DNA of 64,000 nt. It comes from Paenarthrobacter sp. (GTDB taxonomy: Bacteria; Actinomycetota; Actinomycetes; Actinomycetales; Micrococcaceae). The notes below the pieces were generated by a model, which made no database searches, was not told the origin of the DNA, and was given only the letters and a program-made list of their open reading frames with translations. Of the stretch, positions 8,455 through 16,074 are shown piece after piece; the first letter of the stretch is position 1, and the number at the start of each line of letters is the position of its first letter. The position numbers and the translations under genes are program-made. The DNA lies in assembly GCA_031179305.1 (NCBI GenBank), contig JAPSHX010000003.1, forward strand, positions 148,055-212,054, given 5' to 3'.

Positions 8455-10172
8455 TGGCTCCCTTCGACGTCGTTGAGGCGTCCATCGCGCAACTACGGGC
8501 AGCACTGGAAACAGGGGAGGTGACCAGCGAAGAGCTCACCCAGGCATACCTTGACCGCATCGAGGCTTATGACCGCAACGGCATCAAGCTCAACGCACTC
8601 GTGGTCATGAACCCCGATGCTTTGGCTGACGCCCGGGCCTCGGATGAACGCAGGGCACAGGGGTCGGTGAGGGGTCCGCTGGATGGCATCCCCTACACAG
8701 CCAAGGACAGCTACTTGGCGAAAGGGCTCACTGCCGCGGCCGGGTCGCCCGCCTTTGAGCACCTGGTGGCGCAGCAGGATGCCTTCACTATCGAACGCCT
8801 CCGGGATGCAGGGGCAGTGCTGATCGGCCTCACCAACATGCCGCCCATGGCCAACGGGGGCATGCAGCGCGGTGTCTATGGCCGTGCCGAAAGTCCCTAC
8901 AACGCAGACTTCCTGACTGCCGCGTTCGGTTCCGGTTCTTCGAACGGTTCCGGCACCGCGACGGCGGCCAGCTTCGCGGCGTTCGGCCTCGGCGAGGAGA
9001 CCTGGTCCAGTGGCCGCGCACCGGCGTCGAACAATGCTTTGTGCGCGTACACGCCATCCCGCGGCGTCATCTCCGTGCGCGGCAACTGGCCGCTCGTCCC
9101 CACCATGGACGTGGTGGTCCCGCACACGCGGACCATGGCGGACATGCTCGAACTGCTGGACGTGATCGTGGCCGACGACGCAGAGACCCGCGGTGACTTC
9201 TGGCGCGCGCAGCCCTGGGTTCAGATCCCCAAGTCGTCCGAGGTCCGGCCGGAGTCTTACCCGGCGCTTGCAGTTGAAGACGCCGACGGCGGACGGTTGG
9301 CCTTGCGCGGGAAGCGCTTCGGAGTGCCGCGCATGTACATCAACGCAGACCTGGACGCCGGGACCAGCCCTCGACCAGGCATTGGCGGGCCCACCGGGCA
9401 GCGGATCGAGACGCGGGCTTCAGTGATGGAACTGTGGGAGGCTGCAAAACGCGACCTCGAAGCTGCCGGGGCTGAGGTTGTTTTGGTGGATTTCCCAGTG
9501 GTTTCAAATTACGAAGGTGACCGCCCGGGCGCACCCACCATCGCCACCCGGGGCCTTGTCAGACCTGAATACCTCAAACGCGAAATAGTGGACCTTTCCG
9601 CTTGGGCGTGGGACGACTTCCTGCGTGCCAACGATGATCCCGCGCTCAGCAGCCTCTCCGATGTGGACGGTGCAATGATATTCCCGCACCCGGAGGGAGC
9701 ACTCCCGGACCGCTACGCCGGGTTTGACGACGACGTCGCCGAGTACCCAGGACATGTCCGTGAGCACTTGGTTTCCATGTTCACCGAGATCCCCGAGCTG
9801 GAAAACGGTGTCCGCGGGCTTGAAGAGACACGACGCATTGACCTGGAGGATTGGATGGACGGGCTCGGATTGGACGCTGTCCTGTTCCCGGCCGCCGCGG
9901 ATGTGGGTCTTGCCGACATGGACGTCAACCCTGCGTCTGCCGACCTCGGGTGGCGTAACGGCGTGTGGGTGGCCAACGGCAACCTCGTCCCGAGGCATCT
10001 GGGCATCCCCACGGTTACCGTACCGATGGGAACCATGGCGGATATCGGCATGCCCGTGGGTCTGACCTTTGCTGGCCGCGCGTACGATGACGCGGCACTG
10101 CTGACGCTGGCCGCAGCTTTCGAAGCCACCGGTTCACGGCGGACGGCGCCACCCCGTACGCCAGCGCTTTAA
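8454..10172 (+). CDS. Amidase signature-family hydrolase
   Basis: A 572-residue amidase-signature enzyme (GatA/AtzF fold). It shows IPYTAKDSYLAKGL with the catalytic Lys, GSGSSNGSGTATAASFA for the serine-rich loop with the cis-Ser, and later GLDAVLFPAA and GIPTVTVPMG near the end. It overlaps the aguA stop by one base, so its substrate is probably linked to the agmatine deiminase product, N-carbamoylputrescine. The usual enzyme for that step (AguB) is a nitrilase-fold protein, which this is not. Allophanate- or carbamoyl-type hydrolysis is a reasonable guess; the true substrate is unknown. Confidence 0.88.
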   Translation: MAPFDVVEASIAQLRAALETGEVTSEELTQAYLDRIEAYDRNGIKLNALVVMNPDALADARASDERRAQGSVRGPLDGIPYTAKDSYLAKGLTAAAGSPAFEHLVAQQDAFTIERLRDAGAVLIGLTNMPPMANGGMQRGVYGRAESPYNADFLTAAFGSGSSNGSGTATAASFAAFGLGEETWSSGRAPASNNALCAYTPSRGVISVRGNWPLVPTMDVVVPHTRTMADMLELLDVIVADDAETRGDFWRAQPWVQIPKSSEVRPESYPALAVEDADGGRLALRGKRFGVPRMYINADLDAGTSPRPGIGGPTGQRIETRASVMELWEAAKRDLEAAGAEVVLVDFPVVSNYEGDRPGAPTIATRGLVRPEYLKREIVDLSAWAWDDFLRANDDPALSSLSDVDGAMIFPHPEGALPDRYAGFDDDVAEYPGHVREHLVSMFTEIPELENGVRGLEETRRIDLEDWMDGLGLDAVLFPAAADVGLADMDVNPASADLGWRNGVWVANGNLVPRHLGIPTVTVPMGTMADIGMPVGLTFAGRAYDDAALLTLAAAFEATGSRRTAPPRTPAL

Positions 10173-10261
10173 CTGATTCGACGGCGGGCAGACAAGACCC
10201 AATGCGTGGAGGGGCCTCGGCTCTGATTACAATCAAAGGGACGTCGACCACTGAGGGAACC

Positions 10262-10627
10262 ATGAAGAAACTCACCACTGTCCTGATCGCTGCCGGGCTG
10301 CTTGCCTCGGTGACCGCCTGTTCCGCTCAGCAGCAGCTGACCACCGCGGAAACCTGTGACCGCGTTAGCGTCGTGGTGGCCAGCATCCCGCAGAACCCCA
10401 GCCCTACCGCATCAAACCGCGCGGCCAACGCCGTCCGGCCTATCGAACCTGTTGCGTCCACCGAGATGAAGCCCGTGGTCACAGCCATCATCGAGTACTT
10501 GGACGAGCAGGCGAAGGAAGAACCGACCGACGCCGCGAAGAAGGCGGAGCGCGAAACCAGGATGCAAGAGCTCGAATTGGCCTTCCAGGAAGCCGGTGCC
10601 AAGTACGGCGAGCTCTGCCGCGGCTAA
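10262..10627 (+). CDS. Small putative lipoprotein, unknown function
   Basis: A 121-residue exported protein. The signal peptide MKKLTTVLIAAGLLASVTAC ends in a lipobox (VTAC, Cys20), so it should be lipid-anchored on the outer face of the membrane. The mature part is small and helical with two more cysteines (about 31 and 119) that could form a disulfide. I chose ATG 10262 because it starts the signal peptide; the longer frame from 10202 is not credible. A TACAAT box at 10228-10233 may be the -10 element. No family recognised. Confidence 0.8.
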   Translation: MKKLTTVLIAAGLLASVTACSAQQQLTTAETCDRVSVVVASIPQNPSPTASNRAANAVRPIEPVASTEMKPVVTAIIEYLDEQAKEEPTDAAKKAERETRMQELELAFQEAGAKYGELCRG

Positions 10628-10660
10628 TGACGCCCGTGGCCTAGCCGCATTTGCAACGCA

Positions 10661-10691
10661 AGAGGGACCGGTTGACTGAACCGGTCCCTCT
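10661..10691 (+). terminator. Terminator of the lipoprotein gene
   Basis: Perfect 13-bp stem AGAGGGACCGGTT (10661-10673) and its complement (10679-10691) with loop GACTG, followed by TTTGCG. The flanks ACGCAA/TTGCGT extend the pairing with one bulge. Confidence 0.85.
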
Positions 10692-10703
10692 TTGCGTCCC
10701 CAA

Positions 10704-10803
10704 CGCTCTATCACTTCCCCGCCCTTAAAGCGGAACCCTCTATCACTCTTCTGAGGAAAGTGAGAGAGCGCCGCCGGGAAGGGCTCGGGATGTGAGAGAG
10801 GGT
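10704..10803. repeat. Two interleaved inverted repeats
   Basis: Arm A CGCTCTATCACTT (10704-10716) pairs with AAGTGAGAGAGCG (10758-10770), and arm B ACCCTCTATCAC (10735-10746) pairs with GTGAGAGAGGGT (10792-10803), each with one mismatch. The order A-B-A'-B' allows either hairpin or a pseudoknot-like arrangement. A and B share the core CTCTATCAC, so all four arms are copies of one short unit. It occupies the gap between the convergent lipoprotein and DUF624 genes. Confidence 0.8.
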
Positions 10804-10840
10804 TACTTTTCGTCGGGGCCAAGATCGGGCCCGACTGGGT

Positions 10841-11551
10841 CTACGCGGAACGGAGGACAGCGTGGAAGGCGTACGAAGCGTTGCTCCAGATCACGAACAA
10901 CAGAGGTGCCGGCGCCAAAGCGATGCCTAGGACCGGCTGCAGCAGGGCAGCCGAAACGATGATTCCCAACAGGATCAGCATGGCCAAGCTCAGGTACCAA
11001 CGCTGAACCGCCAAATACAGCGAGGCTTTGAGGATGCCCCTCAGCTTCGCCTCGGGAAGAAGTACGACGCCGGCAATCGCCGTCACGGTAAGGCTCACCG
11101 TCACGGCGGCTGCTACGACGATGAGCGGCACCAGGAGAGCTGCGCCGGGAATGGCTGCGGTATTGTTCTGGATGACGGCCAGGTCTACGCCGAGGAACAT
11201 CAGCATGGCCACGGCACCCACTCCAAGCAGTGCGGCTTTCGCGAAACTGCGCTTGTATCCCAGAAGGAAAGCAGCCACCGGCTTGACCGCGCCGCCGTCG
11301 TCGTTCAAGGCCTTGAAGGCAGCGAAGATGCCGGCGAGCGAAGGCGCAATGGTAACCGAGAGCGCCAGGAAGAACGGCCACGCAGCGGCGGGATCGGCCA
11401 CCAGCGAGAGGCTGAGGACCAGCGGGGCGTTGGCTACGGCCAGCAGTGCGTTGCCGGCCAGGAAGGTGTAGATGAACCCGAAAATACTTCCGAAGGTTTC
11501 GAATCCCGGTCCGGCCCACCGCCTTCGCTTCTGCCCAGCCGCAGTACTCAT
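10841..11551 (-). CDS. DUF624 (YesL-like) membrane protein
   Basis: A 236-residue protein with about five hydrophobic helices, matching the YesL/DUF624 family often found as the last gene of sugar ABC operons. It has GSIFGFIYTFLAGNALLAVANAP near the N-terminus and the central FFLALSVTIAPSLAGIFAAFK. The start ATG 11551 overlaps the preceding permease stop (ATGA), so it is part of that operon. The role of DUF624 proteins is not established; an accessory role in sugar uptake is inferred from context. Confidence 0.82.
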   Translation of the reverse strand: MSTAAGQKRRRWAGPGFETFGSIFGFIYTFLAGNALLAVANAPLVLSLSLVADPAAAWPFFLALSVTIAPSLAGIFAAFKALNDDGGAVKPVAAFLLGYKRSFAKAALLGVGAVAMLMFLGVDLAVIQNNTAAIPGAALLVPLIVVAAAVTVSLTVTAIAGVVLLPEAKLRGILKASLYLAVQRWYLSLAMLILLGIIVSAALLQPVLGIALAPAPLLFVIWSNASYAFHAVLRSA

Positions 11552-12489
11552 CCTTTCATCCCGCTGGTCGCGATGCCCTGGATGAAGTAGCGCTGGCCGA
11601 TGAGGAAGATGATCAGGATCGGGATCACGGAGATCACAGAGCCGGTCATGATCATGGCGTACTCGGCGTCGAACTGGCCCACGAAGGAACGCAGGCCCAG
11701 CTGGACAGTCCAGAGGCGGTTGGACGTGAGGTAGATGAACGGACCCATGTAGTCGTTCCACGTGTTCACGAACGTCAGCAGCGCAAGGCTGGCGAGGGCC
11801 GGCTTGGACAGGGGCAGGATCACACGGGCCCAAATACCGTACTCGCTGAGGCCATCAATGCGGGCGGCTTCGCACAGCTCATCCGGGATGGTCATGTAGT
11901 ACTGGCGCATCAGGAACACACCGAATGCACCGAATGCCTGAAGCAGGATCAGGGCGTTGAAACTGTTCGTCAGGCCAAGGTTTTGCATCATGATGTACTG
12001 CGGCACCATGTATGCCTGCCATGGAACAGCGATAGTGCCGATGTAGGCAAGGAACAGGACATCGCGGCCCGGGAAGCGGACCTTCGAGAAACCGTACGCA
12101 GCCAGAGAGCCCGTGAGGACTTGCAGGCAGGTAATGATCACCGCGAGATACAGCGAGTTCTGCAGGTAGCCCATCATGGGGATCCGGGTCCAGATGTCCG
12201 TGTAATTGCTCCACACAAACTCCTGCGGAATCCACTGGATGGGGACAGTGAGGACCTGGTTGTTCTCCTTCAGCGAGGAGGAAAGCATCCAGATGAACGG
12301 CACCATGAGTGCCACCACCAGGACCACCAGCACACCGTAGATCACGACGTTCGCGGTTCGCTTCTTCTGCTCGCGCGGGGAGCGCTTACGGTCAGTACGA
12401 CGGCGGTCTTCCGCAGTAGGTGCGTTTGACGGAGACGGGGCGGCGTCCGTCACATGGGTGGCTTTGAGGTCTTCGGCCATGTTGGTCAT
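11548..12489 (-). CDS. Carbohydrate ABC transporter permease (MalG type)
   Basis: A 313-residue inner-membrane permease with six predicted helices and a long charged cytoplasmic N-terminus (about 40 residues rich in Lys/Arg). The ATPase-docking EAA loop is EAARIDGLSEYGIWARVILP near residue 200. The C-terminus QRYFIQGIATSGMKG is typical of the MalG/CUT1 family. It overlaps the upstream permease by TGATG. It pairs with the MalF-type permease and the binding protein. No ATPase is encoded nearby, so a shared MsiK-type ATPase elsewhere probably powers it. Confidence 0.93.
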   Translation of the reverse strand: MTNMAEDLKATHVTDAAPSPSNAPTAEDRRRTDRKRSPREQKKRTANVVIYGVLVVLVVALMVPFIWMLSSSLKENNQVLTVPIQWIPQEFVWSNYTDIWTRIPMMGYLQNSLYLAVIITCLQVLTGSLAAYGFSKVRFPGRDVLFLAYIGTIAVPWQAYMVPQYIMMQNLGLTNSFNALILLQAFGAFGVFLMRQYYMTIPDELCEAARIDGLSEYGIWARVILPLSKPALASLALLTFVNTWNDYMGPFIYLTSNRLWTVQLGLRSFVGQFDAEYAMIMTGSVISVIPILIIFLIGQRYFIQGIATSGMKG

Positions 12490-13415
12490 CAGCGTTCCCT
12501 CCGCTGTTGGATCTTGAACTGCAGGACGGTAACCGTCAGCACGATGATGAACAGGACCAGCGAAATAGCCGAGGAGTAGCCGAACTTACCTTCCCCAATG
12601 CCTTCCTGGTAGATCAGCTGGGACAGCACCGTGGTGGACCGTCCGGGGCCGCCGTTGGTCATGACCACGATTAGGTCGAACACCTTGAAGCTGGAGACCG
12701 TCAGCATGACCACCACAAAGAACGTGGTGGGTCGCAGGGACGGAATGGTGACGTTCCAGAAACGCTGCCAGGCGCTGGCGCCGTCCACTTCCGCAGCTTC
12801 GTACAGCTCGGTGGGGATCGCCTGCAGGCCGGCCAAGTAGAGGACCATGTAGTAGCCCATGTCGCGCCACACGCTGGTGATGATCACCGCAGGCATGGCC
12901 CAGTCGGAGCTGGAGGTCCAGCCCGGCGGGTTGGCGATCCCGAGCGCACCGAGGAACTGGTTGATGGGGCCGCTGTCCGGGCTGAACAGCATGTTCCACA
13001 CGACGGCGACAGCCACCAGAGAGGTGATGTACGGGAAGAAGATCGCTACCCGGAAGAAGCCGATGCCCTTGAGCTTCCGGTTCAGCAGCATGGCCAGGAG
13101 CAGTGCCAGGGCCATGGTGAGCGGGACGTGACCCAAGGCGTACACAACGGTGTTTCGCAGCGCGATCCAGAAGGAGTCGGACGCGAACATGCGCTCGAAG
13201 TTGGCCAGGCCAATCCATTTTGGAGCGCTGAATGAGGTCCATTCCATGAAGGAGAGCGCGAAAGCGGCCACGACTGGAATGAGGGTGAAGGCCAGGAAGC
13301 CCAGGAAGTTCGGAAGGATGAACGTCCAGCCGATCAGCGTGTTACGCCTGGCTTGCTTCCTGTTGCCTCGGCCCTGCACGGGGGCAGGTGCCTGGGTGAT
13401 TGTTTCTGTAGTCAT
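12489..13415 (-). CDS. Carbohydrate ABC transporter permease (MalF type)
   Basis: A 308-residue CUT1-family permease with six predicted helices. It starts after a basic tail (QGRGNRKQARRNT) with the first helix at about 28-50. The EAA loop is YEAAEVDGASAWQRFWNVTIP at about 210-230. It forms the channel with the next gene. It is preceded by a gap with a strong hairpin that separates it from the binding-protein gene. Confidence 0.93.
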   Translation of the reverse strand: MTTETITQAPAPVQGRGNRKQARRNTLIGWTFILPNFLGFLAFTLIPVVAAFALSFMEWTSFSAPKWIGLANFERMFASDSFWIALRNTVVYALGHVPLTMALALLLAMLLNRKLKGIGFFRVAIFFPYITSLVAVAVVWNMLFSPDSGPINQFLGALGIANPPGWTSSSDWAMPAVIITSVWRDMGYYMVLYLAGLQAIPTELYEAAEVDGASAWQRFWNVTIPSLRPTTFFVVVMLTVSSFKVFDLIVVMTNGGPGRSTTVLSQLIYQEGIGEGKFGYSSAISLVLFIIVLTVTVLQFKIQQRRER

Positions 13416-13475
13416 GATGACCGCTCCCGGGGCGGGGGCGTTCCTCCATTTCAGGATCCGGAGAGTTCAGGTCCG

Positions 13476-13510
13476 GGTTCCGGTGCCGCGTTGGGCACAG
13501 CACCGGAACC
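13476..13510 (-). promoter_or_regulatory. Intercistronic hairpin between binding protein and permease genes
   Basis: Perfect 11-bp arms GGTTCCGGTGC (13476-13486) and GCACCGGAACC (13500-13510) with a 13-base loop. It lies just after the binding-protein stop on the minus strand. Such hairpins in sugar operons can stop part of the transcripts or protect the upstream mRNA, giving more binding protein than permease. Confidence 0.75.
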
Positions 13511-13534
13511 GGGGAGAGTTGCTTGGCTGCAGCT

Positions 13535-14815
13535 TTACTTGCCCAGGACTTCGCCCGTGACGCGCTTGCCCATCTCGGCGATGCCATCGGTGACAGACCG
13601 CTCGCCCACCATGATGAGGTCGTGCTCCTGGTTCAGGATCTTGTCTGTGGCTGCCGACTTGTCGCTGACGGGCATCTCCAGTTCGGTGGTGTCCGGCGTG
13701 AAGGCCTTCTTGGACAGCTCGTCCGTAGGCATGCCATCCAGCTTGAAGTATTCAGCGGTGATGGAGTCGTTTTGGAGTGCGGGGACGACGCCGATCTTGG
13801 AGATGGCCTTTGCGCCTTCTTCACCGGCTGCCCATTCGATGAACTTCTTGGCTTCATCGGAGTTGCTTGCGTTCTTGTTCACGGCGAAGGCCGTGGGCGA
13901 GCCGAATGTGGTGACCTTGCCGTCGTCGTTCTTCTGGGGCATGGGCGCCAAGCCCCAGTTGACTGTGGTCTTGCCGTCCTTCTTGGCCTGCAGGATGCCG
14001 GCCGTGTACCAGGTACCCATGGGCATCATTGCTGCCTGGCCGGTTTCGAACATGGTGCGGTAGCTGGTCTTCTGGCTCTTCGCAGTGCCGAAGTCCAAAG
14101 TGGCACCAGACTTCTGCAGGTCCAGCGCAGTGTTGTACTGATCCTCCATGAAGCCGTAGTCGCCGCTGTTCTGGTCAGCGCCGTTCTGCGCCGCTGCGAT
14201 TGCCTGAACCACAGAACGCCAGATGTGGTGGTAGGTGCCGTAGACCTTCTTGCCTTCAGCTTCGGTGGTGAGCTTCTTGGCGATCTCCGAGTACTTCTCC
14301 CACGTCAGGTCCTTGGGCTCCTCGATGCCTGCAGCCTTGAACATGTCCTTGTTGTAATAAAGGAGCCAGAAGTCCTGGCGGTAAGGAGCCGCGAAGTACT
14401 TGCCATCGATGTCGAAGGCGTCCAGTCCGGCGAGGCTGTCCTTGCCCACCTTGTCCACCACGCCGTTGATCTCCTGGAGCTGGCCGTTATTGGCGTAGCG
14501 GGAGTAGTCAATGACGTTCTTCATGGTGAGTACATCAGTGGTGTCGCCACCGGCAAGCATGGTGGTGACCTTCTGGGGGTAGTCATCAGCCAGGATGTCC
14601 ACGGGTTCAATGTCCACGTTGGGGTTGGCGGCCTCGTAGCCGTCAAAGAGGGCCTTGAACTCGGGGGTGCCCTCGTAGTTCCACACCGAGACGGTCAACC
14701 GGGTCTTGCCTTCGGCTGCCTGGGGTTCGGCGGGACCGGCAGCGCCGGCACAGCCGGTGAGTCCGAGCCCTGCAGTCACCGCAAGGGCGATTGCGGCGAG
14801 GGTTGTGCGCTTCAT
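13535..14815 (-). CDS. Sugar ABC transporter substrate-binding lipoprotein
   Basis: A 426-residue extracellular solute-binding protein, family 1. The signal peptide MKRTTLAAIALAVTAGLGLTGC has a lipobox (LTGC), giving lipid anchoring at Cys22. The mature protein has the family pattern LTVSVWNYEGTPEFKALFDGYEAANPNV (in part: SVWNYEGTPEFKALF) and GKKVYGTYHHIWRSV, and TGQAAMMPMGTWY in the second lobe. It captures an oligosaccharide or sugar for the two permeases that follow. The substrate is not readable, but neighbours suggest a plant or algal polysaccharide fragment. Confidence 0.93.
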   Translation of the reverse strand: MKRTTLAAIALAVTAGLGLTGCAGAAGPAEPQAAEGKTRLTVSVWNYEGTPEFKALFDGYEAANPNVDIEPVDILADDYPQKVTTMLAGGDTTDVLTMKNVIDYSRYANNGQLQEINGVVDKVGKDSLAGLDAFDIDGKYFAAPYRQDFWLLYYNKDMFKAAGIEEPKDLTWEKYSEIAKKLTTEAEGKKVYGTYHHIWRSVVQAIAAAQNGADQNSGDYGFMEDQYNTALDLQKSGATLDFGTAKSQKTSYRTMFETGQAAMMPMGTWYTAGILQAKKDGKTTVNWGLAPMPQKNDDGKVTTFGSPTAFAVNKNASNSDEAKKFIEWAAGEEGAKAISKIGVVPALQNDSITAEYFKLDGMPTDELSKKAFTPDTTELEMPVSDKSAATDKILNQEHDLIMVGERSVTDGIAEMGKRVTGEVLGK

Positions 14816-14896
14816 TGCGTTCTCCTTTAGTACTGGGTTTCAAGTTTGCCGTAGGTGCGGCTTTGGATTGGTGCCGGCGTGTTCCCTTTGGGGGGC

Positions 14897-15910
14897 CTAG
14901 GCGCTGAGGCCGAGGTCCTCGTGGACCACTTGGGCCAGGAGGTCCTTGCCGGCAAGGTACCGTTCAAGGTCATCGAGTGCGGCATCGGACATTCGCCGGG
15001 TTTCAGTTCCGAGGGAACCTGCGATGTGCGGGGTTATGACCACGTTGGGGAGGTCGTACAGGGTGGATTCCGCTGGCAGTGGCTCGGGCTCTGTAACGTC
15101 CAAGAGCGCGGTGATCCGTCCGGTGGCGCACTCTTTTTCGAGGGCTTCGGTGTCAACGAGCGAACCCCGGGCGGTGTTGATAAGCGTCGCGTGGTCCTTC
15201 ATGGACTGGAGCTCGGTGGTGCTGATCATGTTGCGGGTTTCCGGCAGGGCCGGTGCATGGATGGTCACGACGTCGGACATGGGCAGGAGCTCCTCCAACG
15301 TCACCAGCTTGCCGCCTGCGGCCGCGACTTCAAGAGGGTCAGCGTAAGGGTCGCTCACCAGGCACGTGACGTCCTGGAGTTGCTGGACCAGTTGGACTAC
15401 CCGGCGGCCGATTCGGGAGAACCCGATGACGCCGATCACCCGTCCGATGTTGCCCAACTCTCCGCGGTCACCGATATAGCTCCAGTCAGCGCGGAAGGTG
15501 CGGGCATCGTTGGCCAGGACGTGCGCCTTCTTGCCCGCCAGGACGATCGAAGCGAACGTGAATTCTGCTACTGGGATGGCGTTGGCGTCGGCGCCGTTGG
15601 TAACGGTGATGCCACGATCCCAGAGTTCTTCACTGACAAAGCTGCGCACTGTTCCTGCACAGTGGAAAACTGCCCGAAGCTTGGGCATACGCTCCAGACG
15701 CTCAGCGTTGAGCCGTGGGACTCCCCAGCTGGTCAGGAGAATTTCCACCTCTTCCAAGCGGCCCGCCAGTTCGGGGGCGTCCAGGGTATCCGTCCACGGT
15801 TGGTCACCGAGATCCACCAGTCCTGCCAGCCGCTCCAGTCGCGTGGAGTCGAATTGGTCAGCAAAGGTTCCGCTATTCATGACCAGCAGCGCCTGGGGCT
15901 TGAGCGACAT
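14897..15910 (-). CDS. D-isomer-specific 2-hydroxyacid dehydrogenase
   Basis: A 337-residue NAD-dependent dehydrogenase of the phosphoglycerate dehydrogenase superfamily. The nucleotide-binding turn reads GVIGFSRIGRRVV (about 145-157) with Ser in place of the usual central Gly. The catalytic residues appear in INTARGSLVDTEAL (Arg), DVTEPEPLP (Glu) and VITPHIAGSLGTE (His). First gene of the minus-strand sugar operon, with GGGAGG before its start. It may oxidise or reduce a sugar-acid intermediate released from the imported substrate; the substrate is unknown. Confidence 0.88.
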   Translation of the reverse strand: MSLKPQALLVMNSGTFADQFDSTRLERLAGLVDLGDQPWTDTLDAPELAGRLEEVEILLTSWGVPRLNAERLERMPKLRAVFHCAGTVRSFVSEELWDRGITVTNGADANAIPVAEFTFASIVLAGKKAHVLANDARTFRADWSYIGDRGELGNIGRVIGVIGFSRIGRRVVQLVQQLQDVTCLVSDPYADPLEVAAAGGKLVTLEELLPMSDVVTIHAPALPETRNMISTTELQSMKDHATLINTARGSLVDTEALEKECATGRITALLDVTEPEPLPAESTLYDLPNVVITPHIAGSLGTETRRMSDAALDDLERYLAGKDLLAQVVHEDLGLSA

Positions 15911-16074
15911 TGAGGGGATCCTCCCTTCGAGTTTATCGGCGGCCTGTTCGACCGTGATTTATGTGTTGCATCACATCTAATAATCAGTACATACTCATAA
16001 ACAAGACAGTTCATTCAACTCAATCGAGCTTGATCTAAAACGTTCATACTCGAACGAATGAGAGAAGAATTCCT
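15911..16074. promoter_or_regulatory. Divergent control region of the carbohydrate locus
   Basis: An AT-rich 164-base gap between the dehydrogenase operon (minus) and the heparinase-like operon (plus). It contains an inverted repeat CGTTC-N6-GAACG (16041-16056) just before the plus-strand gene, plus other imperfect repeats such as TCAATCGAGCTTGA (about 16020-16033). The DeoR/LacI-type regulator encoded at 18072 is the natural candidate to bind here and control both arms. Confidence 0.55.
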
